Below the pieces are notes generated by a model. That model saw only the letters and a program-made list of their open reading frames with translations. It did no database searches and was not told the DNA's origin. From positions 62,001 to 126,000 of the forward strand of contig NZ_FTMN01000007.1 in NCBI RefSeq assembly GCF_900155945.1: 64,000 nt of DNA, given 5' to 3'. This DNA comes from Marinobacterium stanieri. Its GTDB lineage: Bacteria > Pseudomonadota > Gammaproteobacteria > Pseudomonadales > Balneatricaceae. The translations under genes were made by a program, and so were the position numbers. Of the stretch, positions 44,708 through 52,963 are shown in pieces (positions within the stretch are counted from its first letter, which is position 1; each line of letters opens with the position of its first letter).

Positions 44708-47569
44708 TTATTCACGTACAAGAATCACGCGAATCGCATCCAGCCTCAGCTCGGCACTGGACAGAGATTCCCGCATAAGCGCGGTTTCCGCCTGAAATGC
44801 TTCGAGCTCTTCCGGTTTCACCAGCGGGTTGCGTTCCGCTAACGCAGCGAGTCGCGTGTACTCCTGTTCACGTTGCGCATCCAGATTGGCAATTGCCTGC
44901 TCACGCAACTGTACAAGGGTTTTATCGGCCGCAGACTGGCTAACCTTAAGCTGATCAACAATCTGTTCACGTGCCAGACGCACCATCTTCTGCCCGGTTG
45001 CACGGCTGACGGTTTGCAGCAGCTTGTTCAAGGGCTCGTGTCCCAATGCCGCGCCCAGATCACGCCCTTCCGGATCCAACAGCTGACGCACGCTACCCGA
45101 TGGCAGGTAGCGTTCAAGCTGCAGATAGCGCGGCGCTGCACAACTGAGCTCATAGATCAGTTCCAGCAGCAGAGTGCCCGCCTGCAGAGGCGGCAGTTTC
45201 AAGGTACAGACCGTACAGTTACCCAGTTCCCCACGACTGATGATATCCAGCGTATCGGTTAACAGCGGGTGCTCCCAGCTCATGAACTGTATATCTTCCC
45301 GTGACAGAGCCCGTTCGCGGTTGAAGGTCAGGGTCAGCCCCTCCTCCGGCAAGCCGGGCAGCTGGCACAGCATATGATCGCCAGGGTGCAGCACCAGCCC
45401 ATCCGGACCATGCGGCTGAGTATCTACGCCAAAACGATCAAAGAGTTTCTCGGCAAATGCCTGCAGCTGCTCGCTGCTTTCTGTCGATGACACCTCTTCC
45501 AGCAATTGCTGGGCACGCTGAGGATCGCAGCTGCTGATCTCCAGCAGGCGGTCACGGCCTCGCGACAGATCCAGTTCCAGGTTCTCACGTGCCTGACGGG
45601 TTTCCGTGATCAAGGCATCCAGCGCTGCAGTATCTTCAGGTGCTTGCAGGCATTTCAGCAACTGCGGCGCAAAGCGACGATAAAGGGCATCACCGACAGC
45701 ACAGACACGCCCGAAGGCATTGAGGCCTTCGTCATACCAGCGCAGCAGCGCTTCCGCCGTGCCGCCCTCATAGACAGGCACATGAATCTGGATATCCTCG
45801 CGCTGGCCAATACGATCCAGTCGGCCAATACGCTGCTCAAGCAGGTCGGGCGTCAACGGCAGGTCAAACAACACCAGATGGTGGGCAAACTGGAAGTTAC
45901 GGCCCTCGCTACCGATTTCAGAGCAGACCAGAACCTGGGCGCCAAGCTCTTCTTCAGCGAAGTAGGCAGCCGCACGATCTCGATTCACCAGACTCATACC
46001 CTCATGGAAAACAGCTGAACGCATGCCTTCACGCAGGTTCAGGTGATCTTCAAGGGCAACCGCGGTATCGGCATGGGCACAGATGACCAGAACCTTTTCG
46101 TTACGGTTCTGCTTCAGCCAATCCACCAGCCATTCAACGCGGGTGTCAGCATCAACCCAATCTTCGCCAATGATTTTTTCCGGATGCAACCAGACTTCCG
46201 GTGACACTTCCTCATCAAAAAGCGCCAGCTCCGGCGGCATGTCCAGCATCTCGGCCTGCAGCTGGCGCTGCGGGAAACCGGCAACGGTATCACGGGTATT
46301 ACGGAACAGGACACGACCGGTGCCCTGCAGGTCGATCAGCTGGCGAATGAGGGCTTCCAGGGCTGCAGGCTGGTCTTCCTGATCCAGCTTGAGCCAGTTG
46401 GCCAGGGCCTCACCTCCCAAACGCTCAGCCAGTGCAGACTGAAGGTTTTGATCACCCCGCAGCACCTCAGCACCCTGCTCGCCCAGTAAAGGCTCAATCA
46501 GACTGTTGAGCTGGAAGTAGGCATGTTCTTCATCAAGAAATTTTTGCAGATCCGGGTAGCGGGCCGGATCCAATAGGCGCAGACGAGCAAAGTGGCCCTC
46601 AGGACCCAACTGCTCCGGTGTAGCCGTCAACAGCAGCACACCTGGCGTTTTCTGCGCCAGCGCTTCAATGCACAGATAGGCGTGGCTGGGCGCTTCTTCA
46701 CTCCAGCCCAGATGATGGGCTTCATCCACCACCAGGATATCCCAGCCGGCCGCTTCTGCCTGTGCCTGGCGGGCTTCGGAGCGGGTCAGCAGCGACAGCG
46801 GGCAGATCACCAGCTGACTGCTTTCAAAGGGGTTGTCCTGGCCACTGATTTCGATGTCGGTGCAGCGCGCTTCGTCCAGCAGAGTAAAACGCAAATTAAA
46901 GCGGCGCAGCATCTCTACCAGCCACTGGTGAACCAGTGTATCCGGCACGACGACCATCACGCGGCTGGCACGGCCGCTGATCAGGCGCTGGTGCAGCACA
47001 AGACCCGCCTCAATGGTTTTACCCAGGCCCACTTCATCAGCCAACAGTGCGCGCGGGGCCATGCGGCCACTCAACTCACCGGCAATGTAGAACTGGTGCG
47101 GCAAAAGCTGAACACGGGCACCCAGCAAACCATAGGCTTCAGAGGCATGCAGTCGGTGCTGATGTTCCAGCCCTGCCACACGCAGCTTGAACAGGCCGTT
47201 ACGGTCCAGCTGGCCAGCGAACAAACGTTCCTGAGGCTTGCTGAAATGCACGGCACTGTCCAGTTCCAGCTCGGGCAGCACCTGCTCTTCACCTTCGTCA
47301 TCGAGGCCGCGGTAGATGTAGCACTGGTTGTGCTCCATGCGCTCAACCACTTCGATCGCGTCGCCGAACAGGTTGCTGATTCGGTCACCGGGCTCATACG
47401 CCACCCGGCTCAACGGTGCATTATCAGCAGCATAGGTTCGGGTCTCTTCAGCCGCTGGAAAACGGATTTCGACTCGCCGATTGGCATACTCAACCACGAT
47501 GCCAAGGCCAAGCTCGGCTTCACTGTTACTGATCCAACGTTGTCCGGGTACAAATGGCGCTTGTGACAA
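44708..47569 (-). CDS. rapA: RNA polymerase-associated ATPase RapA
   Basis: This 953-residue SWI2/SNF2 ATPase binds core RNA polymerase and recycles it after transcription. It begins with tandem Tudor-like domains (FVPGQRWISNSEAELGLGIV). The Walker A region is VLLADEVGLGKTIEAGLVLH, the DEAH box is LVVDEAHHLGWSEEA, the SAT-type motif is LLLTATPEQLGPEGHFARLR, and the C-terminal helicase motif is QRIGRLDRIGQ. Size and order match E. coli RapA. The start is TTG 47569, with GGGGAG 7 bp upstream and the N-terminal GQRWIS alignment confirming it; there is no in-frame ATG nearby. It is monocistronic. Confidence 0.97.
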   Translation of the reverse strand: MSQAPFVPGQRWISNSEAELGLGIVVEYANRRVEIRFPAAEETRTYAADNAPLSRVAYEPGDRISNLFGDAIEVVERMEHNQCYIYRGLDDEGEEQVLPELELDSAVHFSKPQERLFAGQLDRNGLFKLRVAGLEHQHRLHASEAYGLLGARVQLLPHQFYIAGELSGRMAPRALLADEVGLGKTIEAGLVLHQRLISGRASRVMVVVPDTLVHQWLVEMLRRFNLRFTLLDEARCTDIEISGQDNPFESSQLVICPLSLLTRSEARQAQAEAAGWDILVVDEAHHLGWSEEAPSHAYLCIEALAQKTPGVLLLTATPEQLGPEGHFARLRLLDPARYPDLQKFLDEEHAYFQLNSLIEPLLGEQGAEVLRGDQNLQSALAERLGGEALANWLKLDQEDQPAALEALIRQLIDLQGTGRVLFRNTRDTVAGFPQRQLQAEMLDMPPELALFDEEVSPEVWLHPEKIIGEDWVDADTRVEWLVDWLKQNRNEKVLVICAHADTAVALEDHLNLREGMRSAVFHEGMSLVNRDRAAAYFAEEELGAQVLVCSEIGSEGRNFQFAHHLVLFDLPLTPDLLEQRIGRLDRIGQREDIQIHVPVYEGGTAEALLRWYDEGLNAFGRVCAVGDALYRRFAPQLLKCLQAPEDTAALDALITETRQARENLELDLSRGRDRLLEISSCDPQRAQQLLEEVSSTESSEQLQAFAEKLFDRFGVDTQPHGPDGLVLHPGDHMLCQLPGLPEEGLTLTFNRERALSREDIQFMSWEHPLLTDTLDIISRGELGNCTVCTLKLPPLQAGTLLLELIYELSCAAPRYLQLERYLPSGSVRQLLDPEGRDLGAALGHEPLNKLLQTVSRATGQKMVRLAREQIVDQLKVSQSAADKTLVQLREQAIANLDAQREQEYTRLAALAERNPLVKPEELEAFQAETALMRESLSSAELRLDAIRVILVRE

Positions 47570-47640
47570 AATATGACTCCCCTTGATTCAGGGCGGCAAT
47601 TTTAGGCGTTCAGCCACTAAGACTCAAAGGCTTAGGCCGT

Positions 47641-48228
47641 TTATGACGAATTTTCGGCACGAAACTGTGCCACACGCTGTTGCAGGCAGGGTACCAGCTC
47701 CTGCTCAAACCAGGGATTGCGTCTTAGCCAAAGGTTATTGCGAGGACTGGGGTGCGGGATGGGTACATACTCTGGCCAGACATCGCGCCAGTTTCTGACT
47801 CTTTCGGTCAGGTTGACCGCCTTGCCCAAATGCCACTCCTGCGCGTAACGCCCCGCCAACACTGTCAGTTCAATATTGGGCAGTTGCTCAAGCAACCGCT
47901 GACGCCAGGCTGGCGCACATTCTGGTCTTGGCGGGTTATCCCCTGAACGCCCTCGCCCCGGATAGCAAAATCCCATGGGTAATATAGCCACCTGCCTTGG
48001 ATCGTAAAACTCTTCAGGGGTCATCCCCAGCCAGTCGCGCAGGCGCTCACCACTGGGATCATTAAAGGGGATGCCGGTTTCATGCACTCTAAGCCCTGGT
48101 GCCTGACCTACAATCAGGATGTGAGCGCCGCTATCAGCCTGTACCACCGGCCGTGCCCCCAAGGGTAGCTGGGCTTCACAGATCCGGCAGGCACGTACTT
48201 CGGCAAGCAGCTCCTGTAAAGCCATCAA
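47641..48228 (-). CDS. uracil-DNA glycosylase superfamily protein
   Basis: This 195-residue protein has the UDG superfamily fold. An N-terminal CRICEAQLPLGARPVVQ is followed by the uracil/base pocket motif GQAPGLRVHETGIPFNDPSG and, near the end, the HPSPRN motif that closes the active site (IPHPSPRNNLWLRRNPWF). It belongs to the uncharacterised UDG-like family rather than the Ung, MUG or UdgA types; only one conserved CxxC-like pair is seen, so a full Fe-S ligand set is not evident. Its ATG overlaps the stop of the lipoprotein esterase gene by 4 bp. Base-excision activity is plausible but unproved. Confidence 0.85.
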   Translation of the reverse strand: MMALQELLAEVRACRICEAQLPLGARPVVQADSGAHILIVGQAPGLRVHETGIPFNDPSGERLRDWLGMTPEEFYDPRQVAILPMGFCYPGRGRSGDNPPRPECAPAWRQRLLEQLPNIELTVLAGRYAQEWHLGKAVNLTERVRNWRDVWPEYVPIPHPSPRNNLWLRRNPWFEQELVPCLQQRVAQFRAENSS

Positions 48229-48827
48229 AGCGCACCGGCATCCTGCAAGGCTTGATGAATCCCTTGTGCGAGGGCGCGATAGCCTTGCTCGTTAAGATGA
48301 ACAGCATCCGATTTCATGCTCGACTCCCGCAATAGATCCGCCAGCAGGTCTTCAATAAAGACCAGATCATGACGTTCCGCCAGCTCTGAATACAAGGGTG
48401 CGGCATCCGAGAACAGTCGTTTTTCCGGCACCCCCACCAGCACAACGGGAATATCCTTTGCTTGCGCCAGGTTAATCATCGCCTCAAGGTTTTGCTCCAG
48501 CGTCTGGGCTGACCCATTACGTAAAATATCATTGCCACCATGCAGCAAAATCAGAAGATCAGGGCGCACCCGCTCCAATTCACCCGGCAGGCGTTGCAGG
48601 CCCTGTGAAGACACTTCACCGGACACACCTGAAGCGACTACCTGGCGGTCTGTCAGTTGCGATAGGACTGCAGGATAATTCTGCTGCTCGGACGTCCCCA
48701 CGCCTACTGTCAGGCTGTCGCCAAACGCCAGGATGACTGCGTTGCGTCCCAGCGGATCCAGCTGGTCACTGCTGCAGCCTGTCAACAGGCTCAAACTCAC
48801 CAGGGCCAATGCTACGAATCGTTTCAT
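48225..48827 (-). CDS. SGNH/GDSL-family esterase lipoprotein
   Basis: This 200-residue lipoprotein has a signal sequence with lipobox (residues about 1-18: LSLLTGC, Cys18) and then the SGNH hydrolase fold. Block I is FGDSLTVGVGTSEQQNYPA with the nucleophilic Ser, block II has the Gly of ASGVSGEVSS, block III is LLHGGNDILRN, and block V is MKSDAVHLNEQGYRALA with the Asp and His. It resembles TesA-type arylesterases/lysophospholipases but is membrane-anchored. AAAGGAG lies 6 bp before the ATG. The 4-bp overlap with the UDG gene and the 11-bp gap to the five-TM gene make a three-gene operon. Confidence 0.92.
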   Translation of the reverse strand: MKRFVALALVSLSLLTGCSSDQLDPLGRNAVILAFGDSLTVGVGTSEQQNYPAVLSQLTDRQVVASGVSGEVSSQGLQRLPGELERVRPDLLILLHGGNDILRNGSAQTLEQNLEAMINLAQAKDIPVVLVGVPEKRLFSDAAPLYSELAERHDLVFIEDLLADLLRESSMKSDAVHLNEQGYRALAQGIHQALQDAGAL

Positions 48828-48838
48828 ACTGTACTCCT

Positions 48839-50245
48839 TTACAGAAAATCAAATACAAAGGCGGCTATTGTCAGGGCAAAAATGATAAACGAAACCGTCT
48901 TGAAAATGGCAGGCAGCCACATCACCCATACCGGTGGCGTCCGACGGTTAAGCTTATAACTGTCCGGGTCGGTGCGGGTTTCAATCCCGGTTTTGTCCCT
49001 TAGCTGTTGCAGCAACTGCTCTGCTTCATGCTGTCCTTCTATTCCATCACCCAGACGAACACGCATGCCATCCTTCAGGTAGGCATCAATCGCGTACTCC
49101 AGTTCAGAATCTACTCCCTGCCCCACGCGCCCAATAATGCGTTCCGCCAGACCTTCTATGTCGTCAATCGCCAGGTGACGCTGTTTGCTGAAGCCCATGA
49201 AGCGACGAGTCGTAACCAGCTCACCAGGTCTGACCTCCAGCTGTAGTCGGTTGAGACGCATATAGATGCCGCCGAACAGGAGCGCCGGCCCAAAAAGCCC
49301 GAACCCCATCAGAATCATGCCCTGCACCATCAGAGCAAAGTAGCTGGTATTGGCTGAACTCAACTCCTGTGCAACCTTGTACCCCATAAAGCCGGCAACG
49401 GCGGTAAATACCAGTCCCACCAGTGTCAGAATGCCTGCGGCCTTGCCGCTGCGACCCGCCGGGAATTCAATATTCAAGCCATCACCCGGCAGCGCTTCCT
49501 GCTGCCAGGAACGCACTGGCTCTCGACTGGCTTCAGCTGCCTGTTGGCGTTCTCGTTCAGTGAAGCGGAATTCGGATGTGGTCGTCCGTGCACTTTCACT
49601 GACTGGCACAGGGAAGACCGCATCAAAGCCGCTAACCTCTTCTTCCACATGCACCGCCCACCAAACTTCCCGCTTACCCTCTTCAAATGAGGTTACCGGC
49701 TGCTGGCCAGAAAGCTCCGCAACAAACTCGATGCGTGTTCCCTTAATGGAGCGCATTTGCCGCGTGACGGCGGGCGTTCGCCAAAGCAGCCTGTCCTGCA
49801 CACTGGAATTCTTGCCCTTGGTCACCACACGCCGCATACAGCTGAGTGTCACGCGCACTTTGTGCTGGTCAGTCAGATGCAGTGGAATCGTAATGCGGCC
49901 ACCCAGTTCGCCATCCGGTGAGGCTGGAACAGGGTCGATATGCAGTACCAGGCCACGTTGCCGGCGCCAGCGAACGAATTCCTTGAGCACGCCGGGAATC
50001 CCGAAAAGCCCCATCAACAACAGGCCGGGTAACATCAGAATCGGATCAAGGCTTGCCAGGTTGAGCGCCTGCAACCCGTATAATGCCGGCTCAATCTCAC
50101 GCCACTTGGCAATATTCAGAACCAGGAGGACGCCCAGAAAAGTCAGCGTAAAACCGGCCAGCATGTAAAAGCGAAGATTGACGTACTCCTGCCGACTCTG
50201 CCCTTTCTGCCAGTCTTTATTGGTTGGCCATTCTGGCTCTAGCAT
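48839..50245 (-). CDS. unrecognised five-TM membrane protein
   Basis: This 468-residue protein fits no family I can name. Two N-terminal membrane segments (about 25-45 and 68-86) are followed by a soluble region of about 180 residues. That region is rich in beta strands and conserved-looking Trp/Arg pairs (EVWWAVHVEEEVSGFDAVFP), resembling a beta-sandwich. Two TM segments follow (about 268-293 and 303-330), then a second soluble piece and a final TM at the C-terminus (about 440-468). There is no signal peptide and no Cys motif. It is upstream of the lipoprotein esterase with an 11-bp gap, so probably co-transcribed, possibly with a role in the envelope. Confidence 0.8.
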   Translation of the reverse strand: MLEPEWPTNKDWQKGQSRQEYVNLRFYMLAGFTLTFLGVLLVLNIAKWREIEPALYGLQALNLASLDPILMLPGLLLMGLFGIPGVLKEFVRWRRQRGLVLHIDPVPASPDGELGGRITIPLHLTDQHKVRVTLSCMRRVVTKGKNSSVQDRLLWRTPAVTRQMRSIKGTRIEFVAELSGQQPVTSFEEGKREVWWAVHVEEEVSGFDAVFPVPVSESARTTTSEFRFTERERQQAAEASREPVRSWQQEALPGDGLNIEFPAGRSGKAAGILTLVGLVFTAVAGFMGYKVAQELSSANTSYFALMVQGMILMGFGLFGPALLFGGIYMRLNRLQLEVRPGELVTTRRFMGFSKQRHLAIDDIEGLAERIIGRVGQGVDSELEYAIDAYLKDGMRVRLGDGIEGQHEAEQLLQQLRDKTGIETRTDPDSYKLNRRTPPVWVMWLPAIFKTVSFIIFALTIAAFVFDFL

Positions 50246-50307
50246 TGTTTTTCAGTCTCCTTGAATAACAGCTACCCTGCAGCAGCTATCTGGCTGGCTG
50301 GCATAAA

Positions 50308-50332
50308 AAAGCCGCTGACCCGCAGCGGCTTT
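50308..50332 (-). terminator. terminator after alaC
   Basis: AAAGCCGCTG (50308-50317) and CAGCGGCTTT (50323-50332) pair around a 5-nt loop. Read on the minus strand the stem ends in TTTTTT (complement of 50305-50310), so it is a proper Rho-independent terminator 9 bp after the alaC stop. Confidence 0.9.
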
Positions 50333-50340
50333 AATATCGA

Positions 50341-51570
50341 TCAACCCTTGGCCGAAGCCTCAAGCAACCCGTCCTTACGGAACATCCCCTTGATGCCCCT
50401 GACCGCCTGACGAATGCGATCCTTGTTCTCAATCAGCGCGAAACGCACATAGTCGTCGCCGTAGTCGCCAAAACCGATGCCTGGAGATACACACACCTTG
50501 GCGTCGGCCAACAACTTCTTGGAGAACTCCAGCGAGCCCATATCCGCGTATTCATCCGGTATTTTGGCCCAGACATACATGGAGGCCTTGGGATTATCGA
50601 CCATCCAGCCCGCTTCATGCAGACCTTTTACCAGTACATTACGGCGCTGACGATACTGCTCGGCAATGTCACGTACACATTGCTGATCCCCTTCCAGTGC
50701 CGCTATGGCAGCCACCTGCAACGGGGTGAAAGTGCCGTAATCGTGGTAACTCTTGATCCGCGCCAGCGCATGCACCAACTCCTTATTACCGACCATAAAG
50801 CCGATACGCCAGCCCGCCATGTTGTAGCTTTTGGACAGGGTGAAAAATTCCACCGCTACATCCTTGGCACCCGGCACCTGCATGATCGAAGGCGCAGTCC
50901 AGCCGTCATAGACGATATCGGCATAGGCCAGATCATGCACGACGATGATGTCATGCTGCTTCGCCAACGCGACCACACGCTCGAAGAAATCCAGCTCCAC
51001 GCACTGGGCCGTCGGGTTGGACGGGAACCCCAGAATGATCATCTTCGGCTTGGGAATGGATTCGCGGATCGCCCGTTCCAGCTCCACAAAGAAGTCAACG
51101 CCAGGTACCAGCGGCACCGAGCGGACCTGAGCACCGGCAATCACGGCACCGTAAATATGGATCGGGTAGCTGGGGTTGGGTACCAGCACGGTATCGCCGT
51201 GGTCCAGGGTTGCCAGCATCAAATGCGCCAGGCCTTCCTTGGAACCGATGGTAACGATCGCTTCATCTTCAGGGTCAATTTCGACCTCATAGCGTTTCTC
51301 GTACCAGCTGGAGATGGCGCGGCGCAAACGCGGAATACCTCGTGAAGTCGAGTAACCGTGGGTGTCATCACGCTGGGCAACGGCACAGAGTTTTTCCACG
51401 ATATGCGGCGGTGTCGCCCCATCCGGGTTACCCATGCTGAAGTCGATGATGTCCTCGCCACGGCGGCGTGCAGCCATCTTCAGCTCAGCTGTGATGTTGA
51501 ATACGTAGGGGGGAAGACGATCAATACGGGAGAAGTGGCGTACGGATTGCACACCGGTTTTGTCTGTCAT
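50341..51570 (-). CDS. alaC: alanine transaminase AlaC
   Basis: This 409-residue fold-type I PLP aminotransferase is close to E. coli AlaC (YfdZ), which exchanges pyruvate and glutamate for alanine and 2-oxoglutarate. Signature segments are [20 protein letters not shown] and [17 protein letters not shown] at the N-terminus. The substrate/PLP pocket is [15 protein letters not shown], and the PLP Lys is in [17 protein letters not shown]. The C-terminal Arg that binds the substrate carboxylate is in [10 protein letters not shown]. It is monocistronic with a long 5' leader (up to 51571-51720) holding hairpins and a palindrome. Confidence 0.94.
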   Translation of the reverse strand: MTDKTGVQSVRHFSRIDRLPPYVFNITAELKMAARRRGEDIIDFSMGNPDGATPPHIVEKLCAVAQRDDTHGYSTSRGIPRLRRAISSWYEKRYEVEIDPEDEAIVTIGSKEGLAHLMLATLDHGDTVLVPNPSYPIHIYGAVIAGAQVRSVPLVPGVDFFVELERAIRESIPKPKMIILGFPSNPTAQCVELDFFERVVALAKQHDIIVVHDLAYADIVYDGWTAPSIMQVPGAKDVAVEFFTLSKSYNMAGWRIGFMVGNKELVHALARIKSYHDYGTFTPLQVAAIAALEGDQQCVRDIAEQYRQRRNVLVKGLHEAGWMVDNPKASMYVWAKIPDEYADMGSLEFSKKLLADAKVCVSPGIGFGDYGDDYVRFALIENKDRIRQAVRGIKGMFRKDGLLEASAKG

Positions 51571-51616
51571 GTTAGCCTCGATAGTACGTCAGCGCCCGGA
51601 ACCGTCCGAGCGACGC

Positions 51617-51636
51617 CAGCCATGTGTTCATGGCTG
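51617..51636 (-). promoter_or_regulatory. hairpin in the alaC leader
   Basis: CAGCCATG (51617-51624) and CATGGCTG (51629-51636) form a perfect 8-bp stem with a TGTT loop, about 47 bp before the alaC ATG. It could structure the 5' leader. No riboswitch class is recognised. Confidence 0.45.
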
Positions 51637-51702
51637 TACAGATGAGACTAACGGCAATCGTCCGGAATCGCCAGATCCCCGCCCTGTTTTTTATGCCAAT
51701 CT

Positions 51703-51718
51703 CTGTTTTATAAAACAG
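51703..51718. promoter_or_regulatory. 16-bp palindrome, possible operator of alaC
   Basis: CTGTTTTATAAAACAG is its own reverse complement, and a second CTGTTTT starts at 51684, 19 bp earlier. It lies about 133 bp upstream of the alaC start, in the promoter zone, and could bind a dimeric regulator. Confidence 0.4.
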
Positions 51719-51853
51719 CCCAAAAACTGGACCAAAGCCGGGCCGACCAAATCCTGACCTCAGTCACCTCCCTGTGAACAGATCTTCATTTTGCAACCTT
51801 GCACAGCACTATACTGAGCAAATAGCGGGGTCTGACACACGCCAAAAGAGCGA

Positions 51854-51885
51854 TTGACCTAGGTGCACCTTTATATAAATATATT
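51854..51885 (+). promoter_or_regulatory. promoter with overlapping palindromes before the RND operon
   Basis: TTGACC (51854-51859) is a good -35 box. Overlapping palindromes ACCTAGGT (51857-51864) and AGGTGCACCT (51861-51870) fill the spacer. A/T-rich -10 candidates are TAAATA (51876-51881, 16-nt spacing) and TATATT (51880-51885, 20-nt spacing). A repressor or MerR-type activator site inside the promoter is likely. Confidence 0.5.
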
Positions 51886-51916
51886 CTAATATTAATGACC
51901 GCCAAGGAACGTTTCC

Positions 51917-52963
51917 ATGAGCTTCATCCACGTACTGGCTCTGCTATGCCTGGCATTCACATCCACCTATCTCGCTGCGGCGCAGGACAGCCCGCAAACG
52001 TTCGTTGTGCAGCGGCAAATACTGGAAGATCATCTGCTGCTGGATGGCATCATCGAAGCCGTGCAGCAAAGCACCGTCTCGGCCCAGACCAGCGGCCGTG
52101 TCACCGCTCTGCCCTTCGATGTTGACGATTCTGTTCCCGCCGGTGCTCTCATCGTGCAGCTGGAGGACAGCGAACAGCAGGCACGCTTCAGTCAGGCCCA
52201 GGCGGGACTGGCGGAAGCCCGGGCAGGTCTGACGGATGCGCGTCAGCAATTCAGTCGTGTCCAGTCGCTACATGAACGTAAGCTGGTGGCCAACCAGGCG
52301 CTGGATCAGGCGCGTAACCAGCTCAACGCTTCTCAGGCACGCCTGGCCCGTGCTGAAGCAGCCATGGCCGAAGCGCAGCAGCAGCTCGATTACACTCGCA
52401 TCACCGCACCCTATGGCGGCATTCTGATCGAACGTCATGTGGAGCTGGGTGAGAGTGTCAATCCCGGCCAGCCGCTGCTGACCGGCCTGTCACTGGAACA
52501 CCTGCGCGTTGTAGTGGACCTTCCACAGCAGTATGCCGGCCTGGCCCGTGAACAGCGCCGCGCGCGTGTCACCCTGCCCGATGGCAGCGAGCTGGAAACC
52601 GGTGAGATGACGTTCTATCCCTACGCAGACCCGGCCACCCATACCTTTCGCCTGCGCATGCCACTGACCGAGCCGGATGGCCAGCTGTATCCCGGCATGC
52701 TGGTCAAGGTTAGCGTGCCGGTAGAGACACGCGAAGCCCTTTGGATTCCCGCTGATGCCATCCTCCACCGCAGTGAGCTGCGCGCCGTCTTCGTCCTCGA
52801 TGCAAACGACCATCCCCGCCTGCGCCAGATTCGCACCGGTGTGCGAAACGGTGATCAGGTAGAGGTACTGGCCGGACTGAAGGCGGGAGAACGCATTGTG
52901 GCGAATCCGCTTGACTTCAGCGGTACCGCTGAGCTGCACCCGTCCAGGGAGACCGCCCAGTGA
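51917..52963 (+). CDS. RND efflux periplasmic adaptor subunit
   Basis: This 348-residue membrane-fusion protein has a signal peptide (1-21, ending YLAAAQ). Order: lipoyl half-motif with VSAQTSGRVTALPFDVDDSV; a coiled-coil hairpin at about 90-160 (FSQAQAGLAEARAGLTDARQ and on); the second lipoyl half with YTRITAPYGGILIERHVELG; then beta-barrel and membrane-proximal domains. It would link the inner-membrane pump to an outer-membrane channel, which is not encoded here. AAGGAA lies about 8 bp before the ATG. It overlaps the pump gene by 4 bp (GTGA). Confidence 0.95.
   Translation: MSFIHVLALLCLAFTSTYLAAAQDSPQTFVVQRQILEDHLLLDGIIEAVQQSTVSAQTSGRVTALPFDVDDSVPAGALIVQLEDSEQQARFSQAQAGLAEARAGLTDARQQFSRVQSLHERKLVANQALDQARNQLNASQARLARAEAAMAEAQQQLDYTRITAPYGGILIERHVELGESVNPGQPLLTGLSLEHLRVVVDLPQQYAGLAREQRRARVTLPDGSELETGEMTFYPYADPATHTFRLRMPLTEPDGQLYPGMLVKVSVPVETREALWIPADAILHRSELRAVFVLDANDHPRLRQIRTGVRNGDQVEVLAGLKAGERIVANPLDFSGTAELHPSRETAQ

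Larger units (their letters stand above)
51571..51916. other. 346-bp divergent promoter region of alaC and the RND operon
   Basis: No gene is seen here. From left to right it contains a hairpin in the alaC leader (51617-51636), a perfect 16-bp palindrome (51703-51718) and, on the RND side, a TTGACC box with overlapping palindromes (51854-51885) in A/T-rich sequence. It is a regulatory region for the two divergent units. Confidence 0.7.

Noticed and set aside
46592-47566. 324-codon open frame opposite rapA
   Set aside because: The RapA ATPase motifs run through this region on the other strand, so the frame is a shadow.
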